Assembly (NCBI GenBank): GCA_016188005.1
Contig: JACPIQ010000014.1
Coordinates: forward strand, 1 to 64,000
Length of the DNA stretch: 64,000 bases
Direction of reading: 5' to 3'
DNA from: Candidatus Rokuibacteriota bacterium
Lineage (GTDB): Bacteria; Methylomirabilota; Methylomirabilia; Rokubacteriales; CSP1-6
Position numbers and translations under genes: made by a program. Below the pieces are notes generated by a model, which worked only from the letters and a program-made list of their open reading frames with translations, had not been told where the DNA came from and searched no databases. Of this stretch, positions 16,859 through 25,048 are shown one piece after another (within the stretch, counting starts at the first letter, position 1; every line of letters begins with the position of its first letter).

Positions 16859-17728
16859 CTGTCGCTGGCCTCGCTGCTCCAGGCCCTGGCCTCCGGTGCT
16901 CTGCTGGGATGCTTCTACGCGCTCATGGCGCTGGGCTTCTCCCTGATCCTCGGGGTGAGCCGCTCGCTGAACCTGGCGCACGGCGACCTGGTGGTCCTGG
17001 GCGGCTACGTGGGCTACGCGGTCTGGGCCGCGACGGGGCTTCATCCCATCCTGCTCCTGCCCGTGGCCGCGGCAGCGCTCTGCCCGGTGGCGCTCCTCTG
17101 GCAATGGCTTCTGCGCCGCGCGGACGAGCCGAGAGAGCTCACCAGCCTGGTGCTCACCTTCGGGCTGTCGCTGCTGGTCCAGACAGTCATGCGCGCCGCC
17201 TGGCGCGGCGAATACCGGCTGATCCCGGAGGGCAGTCTGGGCCCGAGCCTCCCCGTGGGAGCGCTGCAGCTCGGCGGGGGCCGGGTCCTTGCCGCCGCGG
17301 CGGCGCTGGCGGCGGTGGGACTGCTCTGGGTCGGCCTCACGCGCACGCGCTGGGGTCAGGCCGTCCGCGCCACGAGCGTCGATCCCCAGGCCGCCGCCCT
17401 CGTCGGCATCGACGTGGACCAGGCCCGGCGCGGCGCCTTCGTGCTGGCGCTCGGGCTCTCGGGCGCCACGGGAGTGCTCTTCGCGACGCTGCACTACCTC
17501 CATCCGGCCGCGGGCGTGGACCTGACGCTCATGGCCATCGTCCTCACCATCTGGGCGGGGGTAGGGCGGCTCAGGAGCGTGCTCGGAGCGGGCATCCTTC
17601 TGGGCATCATCGAGTCGCTCACCGTCGCCTCGTCGGGGCCCGGATGGCGCGAGCCTGTCGTGGCCCTCATGCTGCTGGGCTCGCTGCTGGCCAGATCGGG
17701 CGGCCTGGCCCGCGGGCTGGCGCCCTGA
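16859..17728 (+). CDS. livH: Branched-chain amino acid ABC transporter permease LivH, probable CTG start
   Basis: This inner-membrane permease of the Liv importer has 289 residues if it starts at CTG 16859. That start gives the expected N-terminus (SLASLLQALASGALLGCFYALMALGFSLILGVSRSLNLAHGD) and has GAGGAG 8 bases upstream. The first in-frame ATG is at 16925, inside the first membrane segment and without a ribosome-binding site. The conserved LNLAHGDLVVLGGY motif is present. Its stop overlaps the ATG of livM. Confidence 0.88.
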   Translation: MSLASLLQALASGALLGCFYALMALGFSLILGVSRSLNLAHGDLVVLGGYVGYAVWAATGLHPILLLPVAAAALCPVALLWQWLLRRADEPRELTSLVLTFGLSLLVQTVMRAAWRGEYRLIPEGSLGPSLPVGALQLGGGRVLAAAAALAAVGLLWVGLTRTRWGQAVRATSVDPQAAALVGIDVDQARRGAFVLALGLSGATGVLFATLHYLHPAAGVDLTLMAIVLTIWAGVGRLRSVLGAGILLGIIESLTVASSGPGWREPVVALMLLGSLLARSGGLARGLAP

Positions 17729-18675
17729 TGCGCGCCGGGCTCGGGACGCTCCTGGGCGTCGCGCTGCTCGCGGCCCTGCCCCCGGCGCTCGGCTTCCATC
17801 CGTACTATCTCTTCCTGCTCTCCACCGCCTTTCTCTTCGCCGCCATGGCCTCGGCGTGGAACCTGCTGGCCTACGCGGGGCCGACCTCGCTGGGCCACGC
17901 CGCCTTCTTCGGGCTGGGCGCCTACGGCGCGGCGCTCGCCTCCCTCGGCGGGCTGTCGCCCTGGGGCGCCATCGCGCTCGGCGGGCTGGCGGGCGCCGCG
18001 GGGGCCGCGGTCGCGGGGCTCCTGTCCATCCGGCTGCGCGGCGCCTATCTCGCGCTGGGCACACTGGCCTTTGCGGAGCTGCTGAGAGGGCTGGCGCTCC
18101 ACTGGACCGACATCACGGGGGGCGGCGCGGGGCTGGTCGGGATCCCCGCGCTGCCCGTCCTGCGCGGGTGGCCGCGCGTGCTCACCGAAGGGCGGGCGGG
18201 GGCCTATTACCTGGCGCTGGCCCTGCTCGGCGCGACGCTCGGGCTCTTCGCGCTGGTCCGAGGGAGCCGCGTGGGGCTCGCCTTCGCGGCCGTGCGCGAG
18301 GAGGAGGAGCGGGCGAGCGTGCTGGGCCTGCGCCCCCTCCCCTGGACGCTGCTCGCGTTCGCCCTCTCGGGCCTGCTCACCGCGCTCTGCGGCGGGCTCT
18401 ACGCCCACACGGTGCGCGTGGTGGAGCCCGATCTCGTCTTCAACCGGCACTACTCCTTCCTGCCGCTGGTCATGGCGACTGTCGGCGGGCTCCACACGCT
18501 GCTGGGCCCTGCCGCGGCCGCCATGGCGCTCTACCTCGTGAGCGAGCTCGTGCTGCACCCGCTGCTGCCCTCCCTGCATCAGGCAGGCTATGCGCTGGCA
18601 CTGATCGCGGTCGTCCTCTATCTCCCCGGAGGCCTCGGGGGCCCACGGGCGGGCGGGCAGCGTGCCCATCCTTGA
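17728..18675 (+). CDS. livM: Branched-chain amino acid ABC transporter permease LivM
   Basis: The second Liv permease subunit (315 residues) has about eight to ten membrane segments. Family motifs include AYAGPTSLGHAAFFGLGAYGA, SIRLRGAYLALGTLAFAE and AAVREEEERASVLGL. It forms the channel with LivH. The ATG at 17728 overlaps the livH stop, and its end overlaps livG by 14 bases. Confidence 0.93.
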   Translation: MRAGLGTLLGVALLAALPPALGFHPYYLFLLSTAFLFAAMASAWNLLAYAGPTSLGHAAFFGLGAYGAALASLGGLSPWGAIALGGLAGAAGAAVAGLLSIRLRGAYLALGTLAFAELLRGLALHWTDITGGGAGLVGIPALPVLRGWPRVLTEGRAGAYYLALALLGATLGLFALVRGSRVGLAFAAVREEEERASVLGLRPLPWTLLAFALSGLLTALCGGLYAHTVRVVEPDLVFNRHYSFLPLVMATVGGLHTLLGPAAAAMALYLVSELVLHPLLPSLHQAGYALALIAVVLYLPGGLGGPRAGGQRAHP

Positions 18676-19393
18676 GGGGCGGGGCCTGAGTGTGGCCTTC
18701 GGGGGGCTCTCCGCCCTCCGTGGCGTGGACGTCACCCTGGAGGAACATGAGGTGGTCGGGCTGCTGGGCCCCAACGGGTCGGGGAAGTCCACGCTCTTCG
18801 ACGTGCTCGGCGGGCTCCGGCGCCCCACCTCGGGGGAGGTGTGGTTCCGCGGCGAGCGGATCACGGGCGGACCGCCCTGGGTGGCCGGGCGGCTCGGCAT
18901 CGGCCGGACATTCCAGATCCCGCGCCCCTTCGCCGGGCTCACCGCCCGCGACAGCGTCCTGGTGGGCGTGACATTCCGCAGCCGGCAGCGCTACCGCCGG
19001 GCGGTCGACCGCCGCGCCGAGGCCGAGCGGCTGCTGGCGCTGGTGGGGCTCGGCGACAAGGCCGGCGCGCGCGCCGCGGCGCTCTCGCTGGGCGAGATGA
19101 AGCGCCTCGAGCTGGCCGTGGCCCTCTCGAGCCGCCCTGCGCTGCTCCTGCTGGACGAGCTGGCCTCGGGGCTGTCGCCGAGAGGGCGGGAGGAGGTGCT
19201 GCTCTTCTACGCCCGCCTGCGCGAGCGTGGCGTGACCATCTTCGCCGTGGAGCACTCCTTCGGCATCCTCGCGCGGGTCGCGGACCGGATGCTCGTGCTG
19301 GACCAGGGCCAGATCGTCGCCGATGGTGCTCCTGCGGCCGTGCTCGCCTCCCCGCGGGTCGCCGCCGCCTACCTGGGCGAGGAGGAGCCGTAG
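18662..19393 (+). CDS. livG: Branched-chain amino acid ABC transporter ATP-binding protein LivG
   Basis: The ATPase subunit has 243 residues, starting at GTG 18662 within the end of livM. Walker A is GPNGSGKST, the Q-loop region is GRTFQIPRPF, the signature is the LivG variant LSLGEMKRLELA, Walker B is LLLLDELASGLS, and the H-loop is FAVEHSF. It pairs with LivF to drive import. LDELASG replaces the usual LDEPxAG, a minor variation. Confidence 0.92.
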   Translation: MPILEGRGLSVAFGGLSALRGVDVTLEEHEVVGLLGPNGSGKSTLFDVLGGLRRPTSGEVWFRGERITGGPPWVAGRLGIGRTFQIPRPFAGLTARDSVLVGVTFRSRQRYRRAVDRRAEAERLLALVGLGDKAGARAAALSLGEMKRLELAVALSSRPALLLLDELASGLSPRGREEVLLFYARLRERGVTIFAVEHSFGILARVADRMLVLDQGQIVADGAPAAVLASPRVAAAYLGEEEP

Positions 19394-19394
19394 C

Positions 19395-20126
19395 GTGCCG
19401 GCTCCGCTCCTGCTGAGCGTCAGGAACGTCCACGCCGGCTACGGCGATCTCACCGTGCTACGCGGCGTGTCGCTCGAGGTGCGCGCGGGCGAGTTCGTCG
19501 CCCTCGTGGGCCCCAACGGCGCCGGGAAGTCCACCCTCCTGAAGGCGCTGGCCGGACTCCTGCCTGTCGCCAGCGGGGAGATCGCGCTTGACGGGGAAAG
19601 GATCGACGGGCTGGCTCCTTACGCCATCGCCGCGCGAGGGCTCACTCTGATCCCGGAGGGGCGGCGCCTCTTCGGCCCGCTCTCCGTCCGGGAGAACCTC
19701 GAGCTCGGCGCCTTCCTCCCGTCGGCGCGCGCGCGCCGTGAGGAGACGCTGCGAACCATCCTTCGCCTCTTCCCGATCCTGCAGGACAAGGGCAGCGCGC
19801 CGGCGCGCATCCTCTCCGGAGGGGAGCAGCAGATGCTGGCGCTGGCGCGCGGCCTCATGGCCCGGCCGCGTCTCCTGTGCCTCGACGATCCTTTCCTCGG
19901 GCTGGCGCGAAGCGTGACGGACCGCTTCTGCCAGGCCGTGCACGCCATCACCTCGGAGGGAATCACCATCCTGGCGGCCGGACAGCACGTGCGCCGGCTC
20001 CTGCGGCTGGCGACGCGCGGCTACCTGCTGGAGGCCGGGCAGGTGGCGCTCAGCGCGCCCGGCCCCGCGCTCCTGGACGATCCACGGCTCCGGCAGACGC
20101 TCCTCGAGCTCGGGACGGCCACCTGA
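19395..20126 (+). CDS. livF: Branched-chain amino acid ABC transporter ATP-binding protein LivF, atypical Walker B
   Basis: This 243-residue ATPase starts at GTG 19395, two bases after the livG stop. Walker A is GPNGAGKST and the signature LSGGEQQMLALARG. The Walker B region reads LLCLDDPFLGLA, so the catalytic glutamate (normally LDEP) is aspartate, and the switch region reads ILAAGQHVRR where family members have VEQN. These changes could lower ATPase activity in this half-site. The stop overlaps the start of the cytochrome gene. Confidence 0.9.
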   Translation: MPAPLLLSVRNVHAGYGDLTVLRGVSLEVRAGEFVALVGPNGAGKSTLLKALAGLLPVASGEIALDGERIDGLAPYAIAARGLTLIPEGRRLFGPLSVRENLELGAFLPSARARREETLRTILRLFPILQDKGSAPARILSGGEQQMLALARGLMARPRLLCLDDPFLGLARSVTDRFCQAVHAITSEGITILAAGQHVRRLLRLATRGYLLEAGQVALSAPGPALLDDPRLRQTLLELGTAT

Positions 20127-20503
20127 TGAGGCAAAGGTGGATGCTCGTCATCGCAGCCCCGGCGCTGCTGCTCCTGGCCGGGAGCCTCGCGGCCTCGCTC
20201 TTCCTGCCGCATCCGATCCCCCGGACGGCGACGCCCGCCCAGCGGCTCTACCTCACCTACTGCGCGAGCTGCCACGGCGCCGACGGCCGGGGTTCCTGGC
20301 GGGCGACTCTCCTGCTGATCCAGCCGGGGAACCTCGCCGATCCGCGCATCATCGACAACCTGTCCGACGAGTACCTCCACGAGCTGATCAGGCGCGGCGG
20401 CGCGGAGATCGGGAAGCCGGGGATGCCGGCCTTCGGATTCCACCTGTCGGAGGAACAAGTGCAGGAGCTTGTCCGCCAGCTGCGCACGCTCGGGCGGGGC
20501 TGA
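20126..20503 (+). CDS. Membrane-anchored monohaem cytochrome c
   Basis: This 125-residue protein has a single N-terminal hydrophobic segment (about residues 6-28) that may be a signal anchor, a haem-binding CASCH motif (about residues 48-52) and a probable axial methionine in KPGMPAFG. It is a class I type cytochrome c that would transfer electrons in the periplasm. Its ATG overlaps the livF stop, so it belongs to the liv operon by position, an uncommon association that suggests the transported compound is oxidised outside or that the operon end is chance. Confidence 0.88.
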   Translation: MRQRWMLVIAAPALLLLAGSLAASLFLPHPIPRTATPAQRLYLTYCASCHGADGRGSWRATLLLIQPGNLADPRIIDNLSDEYLHELIRRGGAEIGKPGMPAFGFHLSEEQVQELVRQLRTLGRG

Positions 20504-20531
20504 GCGTGGCTTTCCCTGGACAGCGCCGGAG

Positions 20532-20548
20532 CCCTTCTGCTAGAAGGG
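20532..20548 (+). promoter_or_regulatory. Hairpin covering the ribosome-binding site of the TPR/barrel gene
   Basis: CCCTTCT (20532-20538) pairs perfectly with AGAAGGG (20542-20548) over a 3-base loop. The right arm is the ribosome-binding sequence of the ATG at 20556, so the hairpin would hide it. TGGACA at 20517 and TAGAAG at 20541 (spacer 18) could also be a weak promoter, in which case the hairpin would not be transcribed whole. Confidence 0.45.
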
Positions 20549-20555
20549 AAGTCTG

Positions 20556-22163
20556 ATGCACTTCCCACGCATGCCGCTCGGGACGCGAGGTGGCCGCGGG
20601 TGGAGGCTCTCCACCTGTCTCGTGCTGGCCCTGGCCGCCGCCGGCGTGGCGCTGGCGGCCGCACCCGCCCATGCCCAGCAGTCCGAGGCCGACGTCCTGG
20701 TGGCGCAGGCCATCCTCGCCTACGACGACAGGCGATACGACGAGGCGCTCGCGAGCCTGCGGGAGGCGCTGGCCCAGGACCCCGGGAACCTGGAAGGGCT
20801 CTACTACACAGGCCTCGTCCTCATGGCCCAGCAGAAGCCCGCGGCGGCCATCGCGCCCCTCGAGACGGCGCGCGCCAAGGCGCCCGACGACCTCGCCGTG
20901 CTGTACCAGCTCGGGGTCGCCTACTTCGCTGCGAGGCAGTACGACCGGGCGGAGGACCCGCTCACTCGCGTGTTCGCGGCGGAGCCGCGGACCGACGGCG
21001 TCGGCTACTACGTTGGGTTCATCCGTTACCGCAACGGCAACTACCAGGGGGCGTTGGAGGCCCTGCGGGCCGGGGCCTCGGCCGATGCAGGGATCCAGCA
21101 ACTCACGCGCTTCTATGCGGGGCTCGCGCTCGCCGGCCTCGGGCGCAGCGCCGAGGCCGCCACCGAGGTGGAGGCCGCGGTCAAGGTGCTGCCCGCCTCG
21201 CCGCTTACCGGGCCCGCCGAGCGCTTCCGCGACACCGTGCTGGCGGCCCGGGAGCGTGATCGGCGCTTCCGGGCCGAGCTGCGCGCCGGCTTCACCTACG
21301 ACAGCAACGCGCCTGTGCAGCCGGAGCCGAGCCATGATCCGGACGCGGAGGCGGCGCGACGCCACCGGCGCGACACGGTCGGGGAGCTCTTCGGGCTGAG
21401 GCTCGAGTACGCCTGGCTCCGGAACGGACCCTGGGAGGCCACGGTTTCCTACTCCTTCTTCCAGACTGTGTACAACGACCTGCCGGGCTTCAACGTGCAG
21501 GACCACCTGGGCTCTCTCGCCGGCGTCTACCGGGCGGCGGTCGGGCCAATGCCCTACCAGCTGGGGCTTCAGTACGCCTACGACTACCTGACCCTCGACG
21601 ACGACGAGTTCCTCCAGCGGCACACCGCGACCGCGAGCGCGTTGCTGGTGGAGGACGCCACCCACCTGAGCGCGCTGCAGCTACGCCTGCAGACCAAGGA
21701 GTTCTCCAACGACTCCAACGTCCTGCCGGAAGAGGTCCGCGACGCGAAGAACTGGATGGCCGGCGTGCTGCACGTCCTGCGCTTCGCGGGGGACCGGCAC
21801 CTGGTCCGGCTCGGCTACCAGTTCGACGTGGAGGACGCCGACGGGCGGAACTTCAAGTACCAGGGGCACCGGCTCCTCGCTGGCGCCCAGTACACGCTGC
21901 CGTGGGGCCGGACGCGGCTCAGGTACGATGTCGACGTGCACTACCGGAACTACGCCCACGCGCACAGCATCCTGCCCCGCGTCAACCCGGCGACGCGCGA
22001 GCGGGTGGACACCGAGCAGGCCCACGTGGCCCGCGTGGAGCAACCGCTGCCGGCCGGCTTCACCCTGGCCGTCGAGTATCAGGGCATCGTGAGCCGCTCG
22101 AACCTGCCGCTCTTCTCCTTCAACCGGAACATCTTCTCGCTGATCGTCTCCTGGCAGTACTGA
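20556..22163 (+). CDS. TPR-containing outer-membrane beta-barrel protein
   Basis: The 535-residue protein has a Sec signal peptide ending at HAQQ (about residue 42), then TPR repeats (about 45-230; for example AILAYDDRRYDEALASLREA and YQLGVAYFAARQYDRAED), then a beta-rich region from about residue 240 with alternating hydrophobic strands. It ends in FSLIVSWQY, with the terminal aromatic residue of an outer-membrane barrel signal. The layout resembles TPR-barrel proteins such as surface-lipoprotein assembly modifiers or polysaccharide exporters. It probably acts in outer-membrane secretion or polymer export; the precise job is unknown. Confidence 0.8.
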   Translation: MHFPRMPLGTRGGRGWRLSTCLVLALAAAGVALAAAPAHAQQSEADVLVAQAILAYDDRRYDEALASLREALAQDPGNLEGLYYTGLVLMAQQKPAAAIAPLETARAKAPDDLAVLYQLGVAYFAARQYDRAEDPLTRVFAAEPRTDGVGYYVGFIRYRNGNYQGALEALRAGASADAGIQQLTRFYAGLALAGLGRSAEAATEVEAAVKVLPASPLTGPAERFRDTVLAARERDRRFRAELRAGFTYDSNAPVQPEPSHDPDAEAARRHRRDTVGELFGLRLEYAWLRNGPWEATVSYSFFQTVYNDLPGFNVQDHLGSLAGVYRAAVGPMPYQLGLQYAYDYLTLDDDEFLQRHTATASALLVEDATHLSALQLRLQTKEFSNDSNVLPEEVRDAKNWMAGVLHVLRFAGDRHLVRLGYQFDVEDADGRNFKYQGHRLLAGAQYTLPWGRTRLRYDVDVHYRNYAHAHSILPRVNPATRERVDTEQAHVARVEQPLPAGFTLAVEYQGIVSRSNLPLFSFNRNIFSLIVSWQY

Positions 22164-22196
22164 GGCCCGCCCCCCGCGGCGCGCTGGCCGGCCGGA

Positions 22197-23057
22197 TCAG
22201 CAGTAGGGCCCCGAGCAGGAAGGGCCGCGCGGCTGCACCTGCGGGATGAGCGGGACCTGCTTCTGAAGGCTCTCGCTGCCTCCCAGGATCTGTCGTTCAC
22301 CCACCCGATCCCCCCGGAGCTCGACGACGCCGGCGTCCATCGTGGCCTGCCCCTGCTGCTGGCCCGTGAGAGCGCGGCGGGCCGGGTCGGGGGTGGCCGT
22401 GTGCTGGGGGCGCGGTCTCAGGTTCGTCATGAGCCGCGCCGCCGCGTCCGGCGTCAGGGGACGCACCTGACCGAAGGTGTTGCCGATGATGCTCAGCGTC
22501 TCCATGGCCCCCACGCGCACGGGCAGGGCGCCCGCGATCCCGCGGAGCAGCACGTCGACGAAGCCGGAGAGGACGGACAGGTCCGACTGGACCACCGCCA
22601 GCGCCGGCGCCGCCTGGCTCGAGCGACGGAAGACCTCGGCAACCACGACGGTGCCCCGGACGGCGGCCACGGCGTTCGGCGTCCGGATCTCGAAGGCCTC
22701 GCCGGGGCGCACCCGCTGGCGGACCAGGCCGAAGGCGAGCTTGCCGGAGTCGAGGTCCACGGTGGAGCGGCCGAGCTCCTCCGTCACCGTCAGCACGGAG
22801 AGCTCGCGAACGGTCACGAGCGCCTTGCCGCCCAGGAGCACGCGGAGGAGCGCGTTCTCGGCCGTGCTGATCCGGTCCCGCGTGAAGACGTCGTCCCTGA
22901 ACTTGAGCGGGACGGGAGCGGGAAGGACGGGCCGCGCCACGGTGGCCTGCCCCGAGAGCGTCGTCACCACTCCCACCCCCTGGGCCCACGCGGGATGCAG
23001 GGGAACGCCGAGCAGCAGCGTCGCCAGCAACACCGCGCGACCAGCCGGCGAGGTCAT
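22197..23057 (-). CDS. Exported FecR-domain protein
   Basis: The 286-residue product has a Sec signal peptide (cleavage near AWAQG) and a FecR-type beta-roll domain: LSGQATV, DDVFTRDRISTAENALLRVLL, FEIRTPNAVAAVRGTVVVAE (about residues 120-140). The C-terminal 90 residues are Pro/Gln-rich with two cysteines at the end (SCSGPYC). Exported FecR-like proteins of this kind are periplasmic or cell-surface proteins rather than sigma regulators. It is convergent with the TPR/barrel gene and may be functionally linked to it. GGAGGAGG precedes the ATG. Confidence 0.85.
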   Translation of the reverse strand: MTSPAGRAVLLATLLLGVPLHPAWAQGVGVVTTLSGQATVARPVLPAPVPLKFRDDVFTRDRISTAENALLRVLLGGKALVTVRELSVLTVTEELGRSTVDLDSGKLAFGLVRQRVRPGEAFEIRTPNAVAAVRGTVVVAEVFRRSSQAAPALAVVQSDLSVLSGFVDVLLRGIAGALPVRVGAMETLSIIGNTFGQVRPLTPDAAARLMTNLRPRPQHTATPDPARRALTGQQQGQATMDAGVVELRGDRVGERQILGGSESLQKQVPLIPQVQPRGPSCSGPYC

Positions 23058-23115
23058 GAGCGGGCCTCCTCCAGAGGAAATGCGCCCCGCAGGCCGGAGC
23101 CAGGGCGACGCCCCG

Positions 23116-23145
23116 ATTATGCTGGGGGCGGCCGCCGGAAGGCAA
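23116..23145 (-). promoter_or_regulatory. Candidate promoter of the FecR-domain gene
   Basis: On the minus strand TTGCCT (23145-23140) and CATAAT (23121-23116) are separated by 18 bases, about 60 bases before the ATG at 23057. Confidence 0.5.
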
Positions 23146-23165
23146 GCATCAGCTGCGCCGCGGCC

Positions 23166-24716
23166 TCACTGACAGCCGTCGAGGTCGCAGACACGGACGA
23201 CGCGCTGCTGCCGCAGGAGGACGAAGCGCTCCCGGAGGAGGTGGTTGTCCTCCAGGGAGTACACCGGCCGCCCCGAGAGCAGCTCCCGCTGCACTGTCAC
23301 GAGGATCTCGTCCAGCGCCGCGTCCCGGGCCGCCTCGGCCGGGAGCCCCTGGGCGCGCAGCCGCGATTGCCGCCCCAGGCCGTACAGCCCCCAGTCGAAG
23401 AGCTGGACGTCCGGGCGCCGCCCCTCCACCACCTGCAGATACGCCAGCGGGGTGAGGTGGACCCAGCCGCCCACGACAAAGGCATCCGCCGCCACCTCGC
23501 CCAGCACGGCCTCGGCGTAGCGCCGGACATTATCGTTGCCGCGCAGGTCCACCCGGGGGTAGTTCGTGACCACCAGGGCGGCGACGACGCCGGCCGCGAC
23601 CATCGCCACGACCCACCGCGGGCGCGGCGCCCCGGTGCGGCCGGCCCAGGCGAGGACCCGCTCGAACCCCACCGCCATCCACACGCTCACCACGAGCAGC
23701 GGCACCAGGAACATCGTCTCCTTGTCCGGCACGCGGTACGAGACGTAGAAGACGGCCGTGCCTCCGCCCATCAGGCCCAGCGCCGCGGCGGCGGTCCGGT
23801 CCCGCCCCCACTGCGTCATGAGGCCCAGCGCGGCCAGCGCGGGCCCCGCACCGAGGAAGGCGCGCCACAGGAGGGCGCCGAGGCGGAGCACCTCGCCGGG
23901 GAGCTCCACCAGCCGGTAGCCGAACATCAGGTGGGAGAACATGGCGCCGCGCACCATCCAGGCGACCCCGTCCGCGGTGCGGAGATCCACGCCCAGTGTC
24001 TCGGCGTAGTTGAGCGCCGGCCCCGCCGCGTAGCGGAGGGGCAGGTAGAGGTAGGTCAGCGGGCCGATCGCCGCGGCGCCGCAGCCGAGCGCCAGGGCGA
24101 CGGGCGGGATCCGGTGGCGCCCGCGCTCGCGCCAGAGGACGAAGACCAGCCCGGGGGCCAGCAGCAGCGCGGACATGTGGTTGGCGAGCGAGAGCCCGAA
24201 GACGAGCGCGAGGCCGACGAGGTGTCGCGGCCGGCCGCCCGCGCGCCACGCGAGCAAGAGCCAGAGCATGCCGGCGACGAGGAGGATGTGCAGGGTGTAG
24301 ACCTCGGCGACAACGGCCTGGGACCAGAAGGGGAACGAGGCCCCGAGGGCGGCCGCGGCGGCCAGCGCCGCGCCTGGCGAGCCGGTCAGCGCCACCATCA
24401 CCCTGCGGAGCAGGACCAGCGACAGCGCGGCGCAGAGCGCCGAGAAGAGATTGGCGCGGTAGGCCATGTCGCCCCACGGCACCAGCAGCATGAACGCCTT
24501 GGCGAGCAGGAGGTAGAGCGGGTAGCCGGTGGCGTGCACGATCCCCAGCACGTAGGCGCCGGCCGCCAGCTCCGCGCTGTCGAAGGTGTAGACGGTGGGC
24601 GCGAGCGTCCCGAGGTAGAGAGCGAGGCTCCCCGCCAGGAGCGCCACGTCGGAGATGGCGCCCCGGTGCCCCAGGGCCCGGAGCCGGGCCGCGAGCCCCC
24701 CGCCCCGGTTATTCAC
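23166..24716 (-). CDS. DUF2723-family polytopic membrane protein (putative protein O-glycosyltransferase type)
   Basis: This 516-residue protein has about ten membrane segments in the N-terminal 400 residues and a soluble C-terminal domain. The signature TFDSAELAAGAYVLGIVHATGYPLY (about residues 44-68) is the first-loop acidic motif of the DUF2723/GT-C superfamily, whose members use lipid-linked sugars at the outer face of the membrane. The acceptor is unknown. It starts at a GTG (24716) overlapping the stop of the CusF-like gene, so both are probably co-translated. Confidence 0.82.
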   Translation of the reverse strand: MNNRGGGLAARLRALGHRGAISDVALLAGSLALYLGTLAPTVYTFDSAELAAGAYVLGIVHATGYPLYLLLAKAFMLLVPWGDMAYRANLFSALCAALSLVLLRRVMVALTGSPGAALAAAAALGASFPFWSQAVVAEVYTLHILLVAGMLWLLLAWRAGGRPRHLVGLALVFGLSLANHMSALLLAPGLVFVLWRERGRHRIPPVALALGCGAAAIGPLTYLYLPLRYAAGPALNYAETLGVDLRTADGVAWMVRGAMFSHLMFGYRLVELPGEVLRLGALLWRAFLGAGPALAALGLMTQWGRDRTAAAALGLMGGGTAVFYVSYRVPDKETMFLVPLLVVSVWMAVGFERVLAWAGRTGAPRPRWVVAMVAAGVVAALVVTNYPRVDLRGNDNVRRYAEAVLGEVAADAFVVGGWVHLTPLAYLQVVEGRRPDVQLFDWGLYGLGRQSRLRAQGLPAEAARDAALDEILVTVQRELLSGRPVYSLEDNHLLRERFVLLRQQRVVRVCDLDGCQ

Positions 24717-25048
24717 CGGAGCTTCCGGATCTCCACCACGAGCAGCCGGTCTGGCAGCTGGCGCACGGTGAGACGGATGCGGTCCCCCGGGAGGACCCCG
24801 GCCCGATCGAGGAGCTCCCGCGACTCGGCCATGAAGGTCATCGAGGTCATCTCGTCCATCAGCCCCGGCACGGCGTCGTGCTTGACCAGGATCATGGCCT
24901 CGCCCGAGCGGGCCTCGAGCACGCCGGTCACCCGGTAGAGTCCCTGCCCCGGGAACACCGCGCGGTAGCTGCCCCAGATGCCGGCCGCGAAGCCGGCGAG
25001 CAGCAGCAGGAAGAGCGCCGGGGCGGCCCAGCGTGAGGCCCGGGGCAC
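24713..25048 (-). CDS. Small membrane-anchored CusF-like metal-binding protein
   Basis: The 111 residues comprise one N-terminal membrane segment (about 8-28) and a CusF-like beta-barrel domain: YRVTGVLEARSGEAMILVKHD, then VPGLMDEMTSMTFMAE, which carries the His and Met-rich region that binds Cu(I)/Ag(I) in CusF. The start is GTG 25048, which shares one base with the stop of the upstream ligase (TAGTG). It may bind copper in the periplasm or on the membrane surface; the CusF assignment rests on motif similarity only. Confidence 0.7.
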   Translation of the reverse strand: MPRASRWAAPALFLLLLAGFAAGIWGSYRAVFPGQGLYRVTGVLEARSGEAMILVKHDAVPGLMDEMTSMTFMAESRELLDRAGVLPGDRIRLTVRQLPDRLLVVEIRKLR

